Of a stretch of DNA of 64,000 nucleotides, positions 1 to 8,190 are shown piece by piece. The position numbers and the translations under genes were made by a program. Under the pieces are notes generated by a model. The model was not told the origin of the DNA. It worked only from the letters and a program-made list of their open reading frames with translations, and made no database searches. Source of the stretch: Hippophae tibetana. Taxonomy: Eukaryota; Streptophyta; Magnoliopsida; Rosales; Elaeagnaceae. Numbering within the stretch: the stretch's first letter is position 1; every line of letters starts with the position of its first letter. Where the stretch lies: assembly GCA_037013495.1 (NCBI GenBank), contig CM072802.1, forward strand, positions 63,225,483 to 63,289,482. Direction: 5' to 3'.

Positions 1-76
1 AACTTCGGTGCCCTGTCGTGTGTGTGGGTTGTTCGTGATGCAAGGACCCAACGCATTCAAATGTGATGCCTCTCGA
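1..76 (+). other. 3' part of rDNA internal transcribed spacer 2 (ITS2), relic
   Basis: This GC-richer stretch lies directly before a recognisable 26S rRNA start, where the 3' end of ITS2 belongs in the 18S-ITS1-5.8S-ITS2-26S unit. The call rests on position and on the junction near 77; ITS2 itself varies too much between plants for me to recognise it on its own. It starts at the window edge, so more of the unit may lie outside. The rDNA ends about 54 bp later, so this is a relic and not part of a working ribosomal unit. Confidence 0.7.
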
Positions 77-130
77 TGCGACCCCAGGTCAGGCGGGGCT
101 ACCCGCTGAGTTTAAGCATATCATAAGTGA
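77..130 (+). rRNA. 5' end of 26S rRNA gene, truncated fragment
   Basis: The stretch reads like the highly conserved start of plant 26S rRNA: GCGACCCCAGGTCAGGCGGG, then CTACCCGCTGAGTTTAAGC, then ATATCA. At its end the expected ATCAATAAGCGGA reads ATCATAAGTGAA, so it has changes that functional rDNA would not normally tolerate. After 130 the rRNA match stops and AT-rich unrelated sequence follows. Only about 54 bp of a roughly 3.4-kb gene is present, so it is non-functional. Pieces like this commonly arise when rDNA is copied or broken into heterochromatin. Confidence 0.9.
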
Positions 131-693
131 ATAGTAACTCAAACTAATTCGACAAAATAATGTTATTGGAAATATAATGCTAAAATAAACTAAAGCAGAT
201 ATTGAAACAAAAATATTAAGTGAAAATATATCTGATTTTCCCAACAGTTCGTGTACTTGAACATTGTCAAGGAATTGTTCATACATAATATGGTGGAAAG
301 CAGGGTAGGTTATGTGGTGGTTAGCAAGACTGATCTGGCCAATAGCAACACAATAATGCGGAAGTTAGTTGGTACCTAATTTTGGGCGTATTCTGTTAGC
401 ACTGATGGAAGATAAGGGATGAGGTGTGTTAAGAATACAAGTGCTTAGATTCTAATCAATCAAATGTTGGTTCATAGTAGAAGAGTTTCCTGAGTTCTTG
501 ATGTTAAGATATCTTCCTCTGCTCCAGCTCTTGATTTTTCTTTCATCCCCTCTCTAAATTCACATATTAAAGTAGATAAAGTACGTAAATTTGCAGTATA
601 TTGAACCATCCACTTCTTCTTTTTTCCTTTGAGACAATAAAAGATAACAAATGTGAAGTGTTTTATTAAAGTTTTAAGAATACACGAATATCA
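131..693. other. AT-rich non-coding sequence between rDNA relic and ABCB pseudogene
   Basis: No convincing gene is visible. The only open frame is 65 codons on the minus strand (89-286). It runs into the rDNA fragment and has no family resemblance. The right part (about 600-693) would be the 3' untranslated and flanking region of the minus-strand ABCB relic. I see no RNA gene or recognisable transposon here. Confidence 0.6.
662..667 (-). terminator. candidate polyadenylation signal AATAAA of the ABCB relic
   Basis: Read on the minus strand this is AATAAA, 27-32 bp past the TAA stop of the ABCB frame (694-696). The place and sense fit a plant near-upstream element. In AT-rich DNA such a hexamer is common by chance, and the gene is broken, so its use is uncertain. 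Confidence 0.35.
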
Positions 694-1046
694 TTAAGAT
701 GAAGGACTAGTATGTAATGACACTAAAGAAGCATAAATTCCATCCTTGATACCAATCAAACTCTCATGTGTTCCCTTCTCTGCAATTATTCCATTTTTCA
801 CCACTGCAATTAAATATGCACCCTTAATTGTGGACAAGCGATGAGCCACAACCATTGTTGTTCGGCTCACCATTATTCGGTCCAAGGCATCTTGAACCAC
901 TCGTTCGGATTCAGCATCAAGAGCACTGGTAGCTTCATCTAGCAGTAATATTTTTGATGCCTTTACTATTGCTCTTGCAATTGCAACCCTTTGCTTCTGT
1001 CCTCCAGAGAATTGAACCCCCGCTCTCCTACTGTTATGTCATAACC
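694..1046 (-). pseudogene. ABCB relic, last exon with NBD2 signature, Walker B and C-terminus (frameshifted)
   Basis: It starts GYDITVGER after an ATATAG acceptor. One base is missing in the run at 1017-1021, after which the frame reads [36 protein letters not shown], the H-loop [13 protein letters not shown], and ends [11 protein letters not shown] with TAA at 694-696. GAY replaces the usual NAD after the H-loop, a further sign of relaxed selection. The C-terminus has the usual family length. Confidence 0.9.
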
Positions 1047-1247
1047 CTATATTTATTTCCAAACTTGACATTAAAACTTGTAAAATTACATTTTTTTAGG
1101 TCTATTTGTTTATATTTATTTTAAAAGTTATTGTTAAAAAAAACCCTACAGTTTGAATTCTTAAAAGAAATATGTTGCAACTAATATGTGACCAACTTAT
1201 TTTTGAAACAACAAAACGAAAGGATAGAAAAAAATTCTTCAAGTCAC

Positions 1248-1541
1248 CTGATGTAGACTACTAATGAAGGTGTGAGCATTTGCCAATTCTGCTGCAGCTA
1301 TTATTTCTCCTTCTGTTGCATTTCCTTCTTTACCATATGCGATGTTAGCTCGGATGGTATCATTGAATAACACAGGCTCCTGACTCACAAGCCCCATTTG
1401 CTGTCTAAACCATTTCAATTGTAGCTTTTGGATTTCAATTCCATCAAGTGTTATGCATCCTGAATTCGGGTCATAAAATCTTTGTAACAGTGAGATAACT
1501 GTAGATTTTCCACTCCCACTTTCTCCAACAAGAGCAACTGT
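1248..1541 (-). pseudogene. ABCB relic, exon with NBD2 Walker A and Q-loop
   Basis: 98 codons in one open frame after the acceptor at 1543-1542: [19 protein letters not shown] (Walker A), then [15 protein letters not shown], then [18 protein letters not shown] (Q-loop) and [16 protein letters not shown], ending ISSLHQ at donor GTGACT. All residues expected for nucleotide binding are present. This exon is undamaged. Confidence 0.92.
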
Positions 1542-1758
1542 CTGATAAAAGTAACTGAAGGTGTAAGCATGAGAAATGCTATAAAATGCAAATCAGGATC
1601 TAAATAGATGGGTTTTCGAGTCTAGTAAAAATATTTCGAAATTGTGTACCCAATCTGTATATTGTTAAAATCCACTATTTTAGGACTAGTTTCACATGAA
1701 CTCTCAAAACATGATATTAAACTTTAGTGTAAAGGATCACAAGTGATAGGAAATATAC

Positions 1759-2023
1759 CTTGCAAGAACGAATAGCCAAGCAAAGGTCCTGAAATATTTG
1801 AACATCAGATCTATTAGGATACTTGAAACTGACATGGTGAAACTCAATGTCTCCTTCAACTCTTTCTATTGTAGTTCCAGATTCACTACTGGAGTCTATC
1901 TTCGATTTTTTGGTCAAGAATCGTGAATATAGAAGCTGCTGCAGCCTTTACCTTAATTGTATCAGGAGCCAAGGTAATTGATTGAGACATTCCCACTGCT
2001 GACATAGTGAGTGCAAAGAAAAC
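1759..2023 (-). pseudogene. ABCB relic, exon with TMD2 end and NBD2 start (frameshifted)
   Basis: It begins [20 protein letters not shown], continues through [19 protein letters not shown], then must change frame by one base near 1906-1913 (a C and six As stand where six bases are expected). It resumes as [19 protein letters not shown], then [19 protein letters not shown] and [12 protein letters not shown]. The A-loop tyrosine of NBD2 is present (FKYPNR). Donor GTATAT is at 1758. The single extra base in an A run is a typical slippage change; a sequencing error cannot be excluded from one read-through. Confidence 0.88.
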
Positions 2024-2295
2024 CTATGAAGTAAATTATTATTTATATAATGAAATGGCTTGTCAAGATCCATTTCTCTAGATTTGGAAATATTTATACA
2101 AAAAAAGTGTAAATCAAAAGTAAAAGTATAGAAATCCAAGCAAAAAGTTCAAACAAAATATAGTTTTGCCTGGACAACCAAGTTGCCATGTCCACAAGAG
2201 TGGCTTATAAACTCTTCATTATTCTCTAAATAAAGAAATGAAACAAAATACAAGGTGGATATAAGAGTATGGTGGATATTAGAGTCTGATCTTAC

Positions 2296-2562
2296 GCGAA
2301 AAACATTGGAGAAATGTGTTTTTCCATCGGCAACAAGTCGAGCTCCAACATAAAAACTGCATGCATACACAGAGAAAAGCATAAAGAATGATACCCCATA
2401 TCCTATTCCACTTATAAACCCTTGTCTTATCCCTTCCTTTATAGGGCCTTCACATTTCTTCTCATATAACTCTATCACTTTATCTTCAGCACAAAAGGAT
2501 GCAACTGTTATTATAGTTCCAAATGCATCAGTTGCTACTTGACTCACCTCTTCGTACATTTT
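2296..2562 (-). pseudogene. ABCB relic, exon with second part of TMD2
   Basis: The exon follows a TTGCAG acceptor and reads [17 protein letters not shown], then [23 protein letters not shown] and [20 protein letters not shown], the standard TMD2 intracellular-loop and last-helix sequence of this family. It is 89 codons with no break. The donor GTAAGA follows at 2295. This exon alone would look like a working gene. Confidence 0.93.
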
Positions 2563-2630
2563 CTGCAAGAAATTACCAACTCAACATTAATATTGACAAA
2601 TTAGGAATTATAATAATGAGGGGAAGTACT

Positions 2631-2858
2631 CATATGGTGACTTAAATTATGTCTGTATGATGATACACATTAATCACTTTACTTGCACACACATTTAACC
2701 CACTATATTATTGTAACGAGTTACGCTTAGTCTACTGTAACTAAAGTGACTAATTTGTCTAAAGTTTTATTAAAAAAATAAAAAATAAAACTAAATGTGT
2801 CCAAACTCATAAGTTAAGTGACCTGATTATTAAAAAACAAAATTAAGTGACCTGAATG
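2631..2858. mobile_element. possible small MITE-like element in the ABCB intron
   Basis: The intron between 2910 and 2562 holds an AT-rich block whose left end (CATATGGTGACTTAAATT) resembles the reverse complement of its right end (AATTAAGTGACCTGAATG), about 12 of 18 positions. The right side also carries a 13-bp direct repeat, TTAAGTGACCTGA, at 2814-2826 and 2843-2855. Imperfect terminal inverted repeats, about 228 bp and no coding capacity would fit a non-autonomous DNA transposon. I see no clear target-site duplication, so the call is weak. Confidence 0.25.
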
Positions 2859-2909
2859 TCAAAAATGATGACTAAATAAAGAAAGATGAAGAAGGATGCT
2901 GGAGCAAAC

Positions 2910-3799
2910 CTTTGTATCAGCACCAAATCCCGTCATGAACTTCATTTGAACATAACCATTTGCTGCTACTAGAGGTAGCAAAAACAGGACTATGAGAGCA
3001 AGTTTCCAATTTGCCTCAAAAGCAATCACTAAACCAGCAATTGCAGTTGTAGTGTTTTGAACTAGCAAACTGATAGCATCACCAACAAAACCTCGTACAG
3101 AAGACGCATCTGTAGAAAGCTTCGCACCAATTATGCCACTTGAGTGTCCACCTTCATCAAACCAACTTACATCCATGTAAACCACTTTCTCAAAGCACAT
3201 TGACCTTACTCTGCTTATTAGCTTACAGCCAGCTACAGAAAAGAAATACTCCCTTGATGGATGAGTGAACATAGATGCTGTACCAAGACCAACAAATACT
3301 AATGCCCAATTCTTTGAATCCTTACGAAGTTCATATGGTGGCTCTAAGAAAGTTTTGATCATACTAGACATTAAAATCCCCAAAGTAGGTAATATTAAAC
3401 CAACTCCTATTGCAGTCACAACACCTAGGACTAACACTAGCATTTCTGGTTTATTAAGATATGCAAGTCGGATAAGTGAGATCTTTTGTGACTCTTGTGA
3501 TGGTACTGAAGATGAAACCTTGAGCTCTACAGGCTCTGTATCAAGAACACCAATTGAAGTGGGAAAACCAAATGGGACTTAAAAAGAGTGGCGGCTACTA
3601 TTTCCACTCCCTTACGATCCTCAACTTACTGATCTTAAGAAAGATAACCTTTGACTAGGATGTCTTGAAGAACCTAGGCCACATCCAATTCTATCATGGT
3701 CACTTACATAACCTTTTTCTGTCACAGTTTTCATTTCTTGCAAATGTATAAGTTGGTTATATGCTCCATTTGGATCATTGATTAGTTCTGAGTGTGGGC
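2910..3799 (-). pseudogene. ABCB relic, exon with linker and first part of TMD2
   Basis: It joins in phase to the NBD1 exon (GPHSELINDPNGAY). The inter-domain linker follows, with SSRHPSQRLSF and GNSSRHSF-like serine/arginine-rich runs typical of plant ABCBs. The linker contains three stops in the otherwise correct frame (3621-3623, 3612-3614, 3579-3581). TMD2 then starts near LNKPEMLVLVLG and holds hydrophobic helices, the conserved AGCKLISRVRSMCFEKV and WFDEGGHSSG motifs, and ends in FGADTK at donor GT 2909-2908. From about 3443 down to 2910 it is uninterrupted. Confidence 0.92.
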
Positions 3800-3892
3800 C
3801 TGCTTAGTTGAGAATTTATCAAATGTCTTATGTCTTATAGGAAAAATTACTTATGTCTTATATGACTAGAAATTGGTCTGGACAAATTTTAG

Positions 3893-3898
<6 letters not shown>

Positions 3899-3926
<28 letters not shown>
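3899..3926. repeat. (AT)14 microsatellite
   Basis: Twenty-eight bases of pure AT dinucleotide in the intron between ABCB exons 4013-4286 and 2910-3799, flanked by T-rich sequence. Likely length-variable between individuals. Confidence 0.97.
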
Positions 3927-3930
<4 letters not shown>

Positions 3931-4012
3931 ATTTTTATTTAATGAATTTATTAAATGTGATTACACCTAAATTTTTTTTTAAAACTAAAACAAATACAAA
4001 AATATCTTTTAC

Positions 4013-4286
4013 CTTTTTCAACGATCTTTCCTTGATGTATAACAGCAATTGCATCAGCATTTCTTACAGTTGTCAAGCGATGAGCTACAACAACAGTAGT
4101 TCTATTTATCATTATTTTTTCAAGTGCTTCTTGCACAATTCTATCAGATTCTGCATCAAGGGCACTTGTAGCTTCGTCTAGAAGTAAAATTCTTGGGTCT
4201 TTTAGAATTGCTCTAGCTATAGCTATTCTTTGCTTTTGTCCCCTTGATAATTGAGTTCCATGTTCTCCAACCATAGTGTCTAGTCC
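4013..4286 (-). pseudogene. ABCB relic, exon with second half of NBD1
   Basis: After an acceptor AG at 4288-4287 the frame reads [12 protein letters not shown], then the signature LSRGQKQR, Walker [13 protein letters not shown], the D-loop, and the H-loop [13 protein letters not shown], ending in EKG at a GT donor (4012-4011). About 91 codons, no stop. The signature is normally LSGGQ; here the first glycine is arginine, which would be expected to disturb ATP binding across the NBD dimer. No exon with Walker A is found upstream. Confidence 0.92.
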
Positions 4287-4493
4287 CTGTGTACACAAAT
4301 CATAACCATATAAGAATTAAAAATGTGTGAGAAAGATTCTTAAACCTGTCAAAAAAATCTTTCTTTGGAAAAGAGCAAGGTAAAAAAGACTTAAGGGTCT
4401 ATTTGTTTATGTTTTCAAATTTGAGACCTAAAAGAATATTTGATAGCAAAAGATGATTTGAACCAAACATGATATAAATTGTGTGCGATCAGG
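4287..4493. other. unique spacer between ABCB relic and satellite array (border)
   Basis: About 207 bp of AT-rich sequence directly upstream (minus sense) of the last recognisable ABCB exon, so probably the remaining piece of the intron that followed the missing Walker A exon of NBD1. It shares GGTCTATTTGTTTAT (near 4392) with another intron of the same relic (near 1099). At about 4494 it changes to satellite sequence with no intermediate zone. Confidence 0.7.
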
Positions 4494-4817
4494 CACATGG
4501 TGGCACCCGAAAACGAGCATTCCTTGTCATCTTCGAATTTTTACAATGCCAAACCTGATATTTAGTGATCAATAAATCATATAGGATTAAAGGAATTGCG
4601 TCCATCAAGAACTGACGATTTTGGAAGAAATTTCTATTTTTATTGATTTTCCAAGAGTTCAAAAAATAACTAAAAATACTTCTCCTGAAGATAAGATTAT
4701 GAAACTTTGCAGTATGTTATCAAATATTATTCCAAACATGTGTGCAAATAATCGCGCAAGAATTCCATCGTTTGCACAAGTTTGCCCACGGGGTGTTAGC
4801 CATGCCTATCAATGTCC
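4494..4817. repeat. first monomer at the array border (324 bp)
   Basis: A full-length monomer, delimited by CACATGGTGGCACC at 4494 and CACATAGTGGCACC at 4818. It has private changes (TTCGAATTTTTACAATG, ATTCCAAACATGTGTGC, AATCGCGCAAG) that I do not see in interior copies, as expected for the outermost unit, which is least reached by homogenisation. Confidence 0.9.
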
Positions 4818-7800
4818 CACATAGTGGCACCCGAAAACGAGCATTGGTTGTCATCTTCGTATTTTTACCGTGCCAAACCTGATATTTCGTGATAAAAAAA
4901 TCATAGAGGATGAAAGGAATTGCGTCCAACAAGAACCGACAATTTTGGACGAATTTTCTATTTTTAATGATTTTCCGAGAGTTCAAAAAATAACTGAATA
5001 TACTTCCCCTGAACATAAGATTATGAAACTTTGTAGTATGTTATCAAATATTATTACAAATAGGTGTGCAAAAAATCGCCCAAGAATTCCACCGTTTGAC
5101 GCGCGTTTGCTCACGGGGTTTTAGACATGCCTATCAATGTCTCACATAGTGGCACTCGAAAACGAGCATTCCTTGTCATCTTCGTATTTTTACCGTGACA
5201 AACCTGATATTTCGTGATCAATAAATCATAGAGGATGAAAGGAATTGCGTCCAACAAGAATCGACAATTTTGGACGAATTTTCTATTTTTCATGATTTTC
5301 CGAGATTTCAAAAAATAACTAAAAATACTTTACATGTCCATCAGGTTATGAAACTTTGCCGTATGTGATCAAATATTATTCAAAACAGGTGTGCAAAAAA
5401 TCGCCCAAGAATTCCATCGTTTCACACGAGTTTCCCCACGGGGTGATAGACATGCCTATCAATGCCCCACATAGTGGCACCCGAAAACGAGCATTTCTTG
5501 TAATCTTCATATTTTTACCCTGACAAACCTGATATTTCGTGATCAATAAATCATAGAAGATGAAAGGAATTGCGTCCAACAAGAACCAACAATTGTGTAC
5601 GAATTTTCTATTTTTCATGATTTTCCGAGAGTTCATAAAATAACTAAAAATACTTTCCATTTCCATAAGATTATTAAACTTTGCAGTATGTGATCAAATA
5701 TTATTCCAAACAGTTGTGCAAAAAATCGTCCAAGAATTTCATCGTTTGACACGAGTTTGCCAACGGGGTGTTAGACATGCCTATCAATGCCCCACATGGT
5801 GGCACCCGAAAACGAGCATTCCTTGTCATCTTCGTATTTTTACAGTGCCAAACCTAATATTTAGTGATAAATAAATCATAGATGATTAAAGGAATTGCGT
5901 CCAACAAGAACCGACAATTTTGGACGAATTTTCTATTTTTAATGATTTTCCGAGTGTTCGAAAAATAACTACAAACACTTCCCCTGATCATAAGATTATG
6001 AAACTTTGCAGTATGTTATCAAATATTATTCCAAACAGGTGTGCAAAAAATCGCCCAAGAATTCCATCGTCTGGACGAGTTTGCCCACGGGGTGTTACAC
6101 ATGCCTATCAATGTCCCACATGGTGGCACGTGAAAACGAGCATTCCTTGTCATCTTCGTATTTTTACAGTGCCAAACCTGATACTTAGTGGTCAATAAAT
6201 CATAGAGGATTAAAGGAATTGCTTCCAACAAGAACCGACAATTTTGGACGAATTTACTATTTTTAATGATTTTCCGAGAGTTCAAAAAATAACTGAATAT
6301 ACTTCCCGTGAACATAAGATTATGAAACTTTGTAGTATGTTATAAAATATTATTACAAATAGGTGTGCAAAAAATCGCCCAAGAATTCCATCGTTTGACA
6401 CGCGTTTGCTCACGGGGTTTTAGACATGCCTATCAATGTCACATAGTGGCACTCGAAAACGAGCATTCCTTGTCATCTTCGTATTTTTACCGTGACAAAC
6501 CTGATATTACATGATCAATAAATCATAGAGGATGAAAGGAATTGCGTCCAACAAGAATCGACAATTTTGGACGAATTTTCTATTTTTCATGATTTTCCGA
6601 GAGTTCAAAAAATAACTAAAAATACTTTACATGTCCATCAGGTTATGAAACTTTGCCGTATGTGATCAAATATTATTCAAAACAGGTGTGCAAAAAATTG
6701 CCCAAGAATTCCATCGTTTCACACGAGTTTGCCCACGTGGTGTTAGACATGCCTATCAATGCCCCACATAGTGGCACCCGAAAACGAGCATTTCTTGTAA
6801 TCTTCATATTTTTACCCTGAAAAACCTGATATTTCGTGATCAATAAATCATAGAGGATGAAAGGAATTGCGTCCAACGAGAACCGACAATTTTGGACGAA
6901 TTTTCTATTTTTCATGATTTTCCGAGGGTTCATAAAATAACTAAAAATACTTTCCATTTCCATAAGATTATGAAACTTTGCAGTATGTGATCAAATATTA
7001 TTCAAAACAAGTGTGCAAAAAATCCCCAAAGAATTCCATCGTTTGACACAAGTTTGCCCACGGGGTGTTAGACATGCCTATCAATGCCCCACATAGTGGC
7101 ACCCGAAAACGAGCATTCCTTGTCATCTTCGTATTTTTACGGTGAGAAACCTGATATTTCGTGATCAATAAATCATAGAGGATGAAAGGAATTGCGTCCA
7201 ACAAGAATAGACAATTTTGGACGACTTTTCTATTTTTCCTGATTTTCCGAGAGTTCAAAAAATAACTAAAAATATTTCCCATGTCCTTAAGATTATGAAA
7301 CTTTGCAGTATGTGATCAAATATTATTCCAAACAGTTGTGCAAAAAATCGTCCAAGAATTTCATCGTTTGACACGAGTTTGCCCACGGGGTGTTAGACAT
7401 ACCTATCAATGCCCCACATGGTGGCACCCGAAAACGAGCATTCCTTGTCATCTTCGTATTTTTACAGTACCAAACCTGATATTTAGTGATAAATAAATCA
7501 TAGATGATTAAAGGAATTGCGTCCAACAAGAACCGACAATTTTGGACGAATTTTCTATTTTTAATGATTTTCCGAGTGTTCGAAAAATAACTACAAATAC
7601 TTCCCCTGATCATAAGATTATGAAACTTTGCAATATGTTATCAAATATTATTCCAAACAGGTGTGCAAAAAATCGCCCAAGAATTCCATCGTTTGGACGA
7701 GTTTTCCCACGGGGTGTTAGACATGCGTATCAATGTCCCACATGGTGGCACCCGAAAACGAGCATTCCTTGTCATTTTCGTATTTTTACAGTGCCAAACC

Positions 7801-8190
7801 TGATATTTAGTGATCAATAAATCATAGAGGATGAAAGGAATTGCGTCCAACAAGAACCGACCATTTTGGACGAATTTTCTATTTTTCATGATTTTTCGAG
7901 AGTTCAAAAAATAACTAAAAATGATTTCCATGTCCATAAGATTATGAAACTTTAGATTATGTGATCAAATATTATTACAAACAGGTGTGCAAAAAATCGC
8001 CCAAGAATTCCATCGTTTGACACGCGTTTGCCCACGGGGTTTTAGACATGCCTATCAATGTCCCACATAGTGGCACCCGAAAATGAGCATTCCTTGTCAT
8101 CTTCGTATTTTTACCGTGACAAACCTGATATTTCGTTATCAATAAATCATAGAGAATGTAAGGAATTGCGTCCAACAAAAACCGACAATT
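4494..8190. repeat. array border zone: diverged monomers with blurred 4-mer and 5-mer order
   Basis: About 11 monomers that differ from each other much more than interior ones, with small indels. Weak higher-order order is still visible: an unusual monomer pair near 5000-5700 recurs near 6300-7000 (offset about 1298 bp, four monomers), another type near 7323 recurs near 8621 (also about 1298 bp), and the type near 5920 recurs near 7542 (1622 bp, five monomers). Confidence 0.8.

Larger units (their letters stand above)
694..4286 (-). pseudogene. ABCB-type (MDR/P-glycoprotein) transporter, 5'-truncated pseudogene
   Basis: An intact relative is a plasma-membrane ABC exporter with the order TMD1-NBD1-TMD2-NBD2, about 1250-1300 residues; members of the ABCB4/11/21 group are known to move auxin in Arabidopsis. 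Here only the part from mid-NBD1 to the C-terminus remains, in six exons on the minus strand with GT-AG borders: 4286-4013, 3799-2910, 2562-2296, 2023-1759, 1541-1248 and 1046-694. Key matches are the Walker B run [12 protein letters not shown] in both NBDs, Walker [10 protein letters not shown] in NBD2, the H-loop VVAHRL, and a Ser/Arg-rich linker containing GNSSRHSF. Reasons to call it dead: TMD1 and Walker A of NBD1 are missing because satellite DNA begins about 207 bp upstream; there are in-frame stops at 3621-3623, 3612-3614 and 3579-3581; and there are single-base frameshifts near 1906-1913 (one extra base) and 1017-1021 (one base short in a C run). Splice sites and most residues are still good, so the loss looks fairly recent. 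The family is firm; the exact orthologue is not. Confidence 0.93.

Noticed and set aside
131-693. RNA gene or second rDNA piece after the 26S fragment
   Set aside because: No tRNA-like or rRNA-like sequence was found on either strand; the similarity to 26S stops near 130.
1948-2139. 63-codon minus-strand open frame
   Set aside because: It runs across an exon-intron border of the ABCB relic in the wrong frame; the correct exon is 1759-2023.
3265-3582. 105-codon plus-strand open frame
   Set aside because: It lies antisense to the well-supported TMD2 exon of the ABCB relic and is its shadow.
3873-4181. 102-codon plus-strand open frame beginning near the AT microsatellite
   Set aside because: Low-complexity start (the (AT)14 repeat translated) and antisense to the NBD1 exon; no family resemblance.
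694-4286. Intact ABCB gene with unusual splicing
   Set aside because: The three linker stops are inside a conserved exon between good in-frame sequence, two further single-base shifts break NBD2, and the first half is absent; skipping introns differently cannot restore a full transporter.
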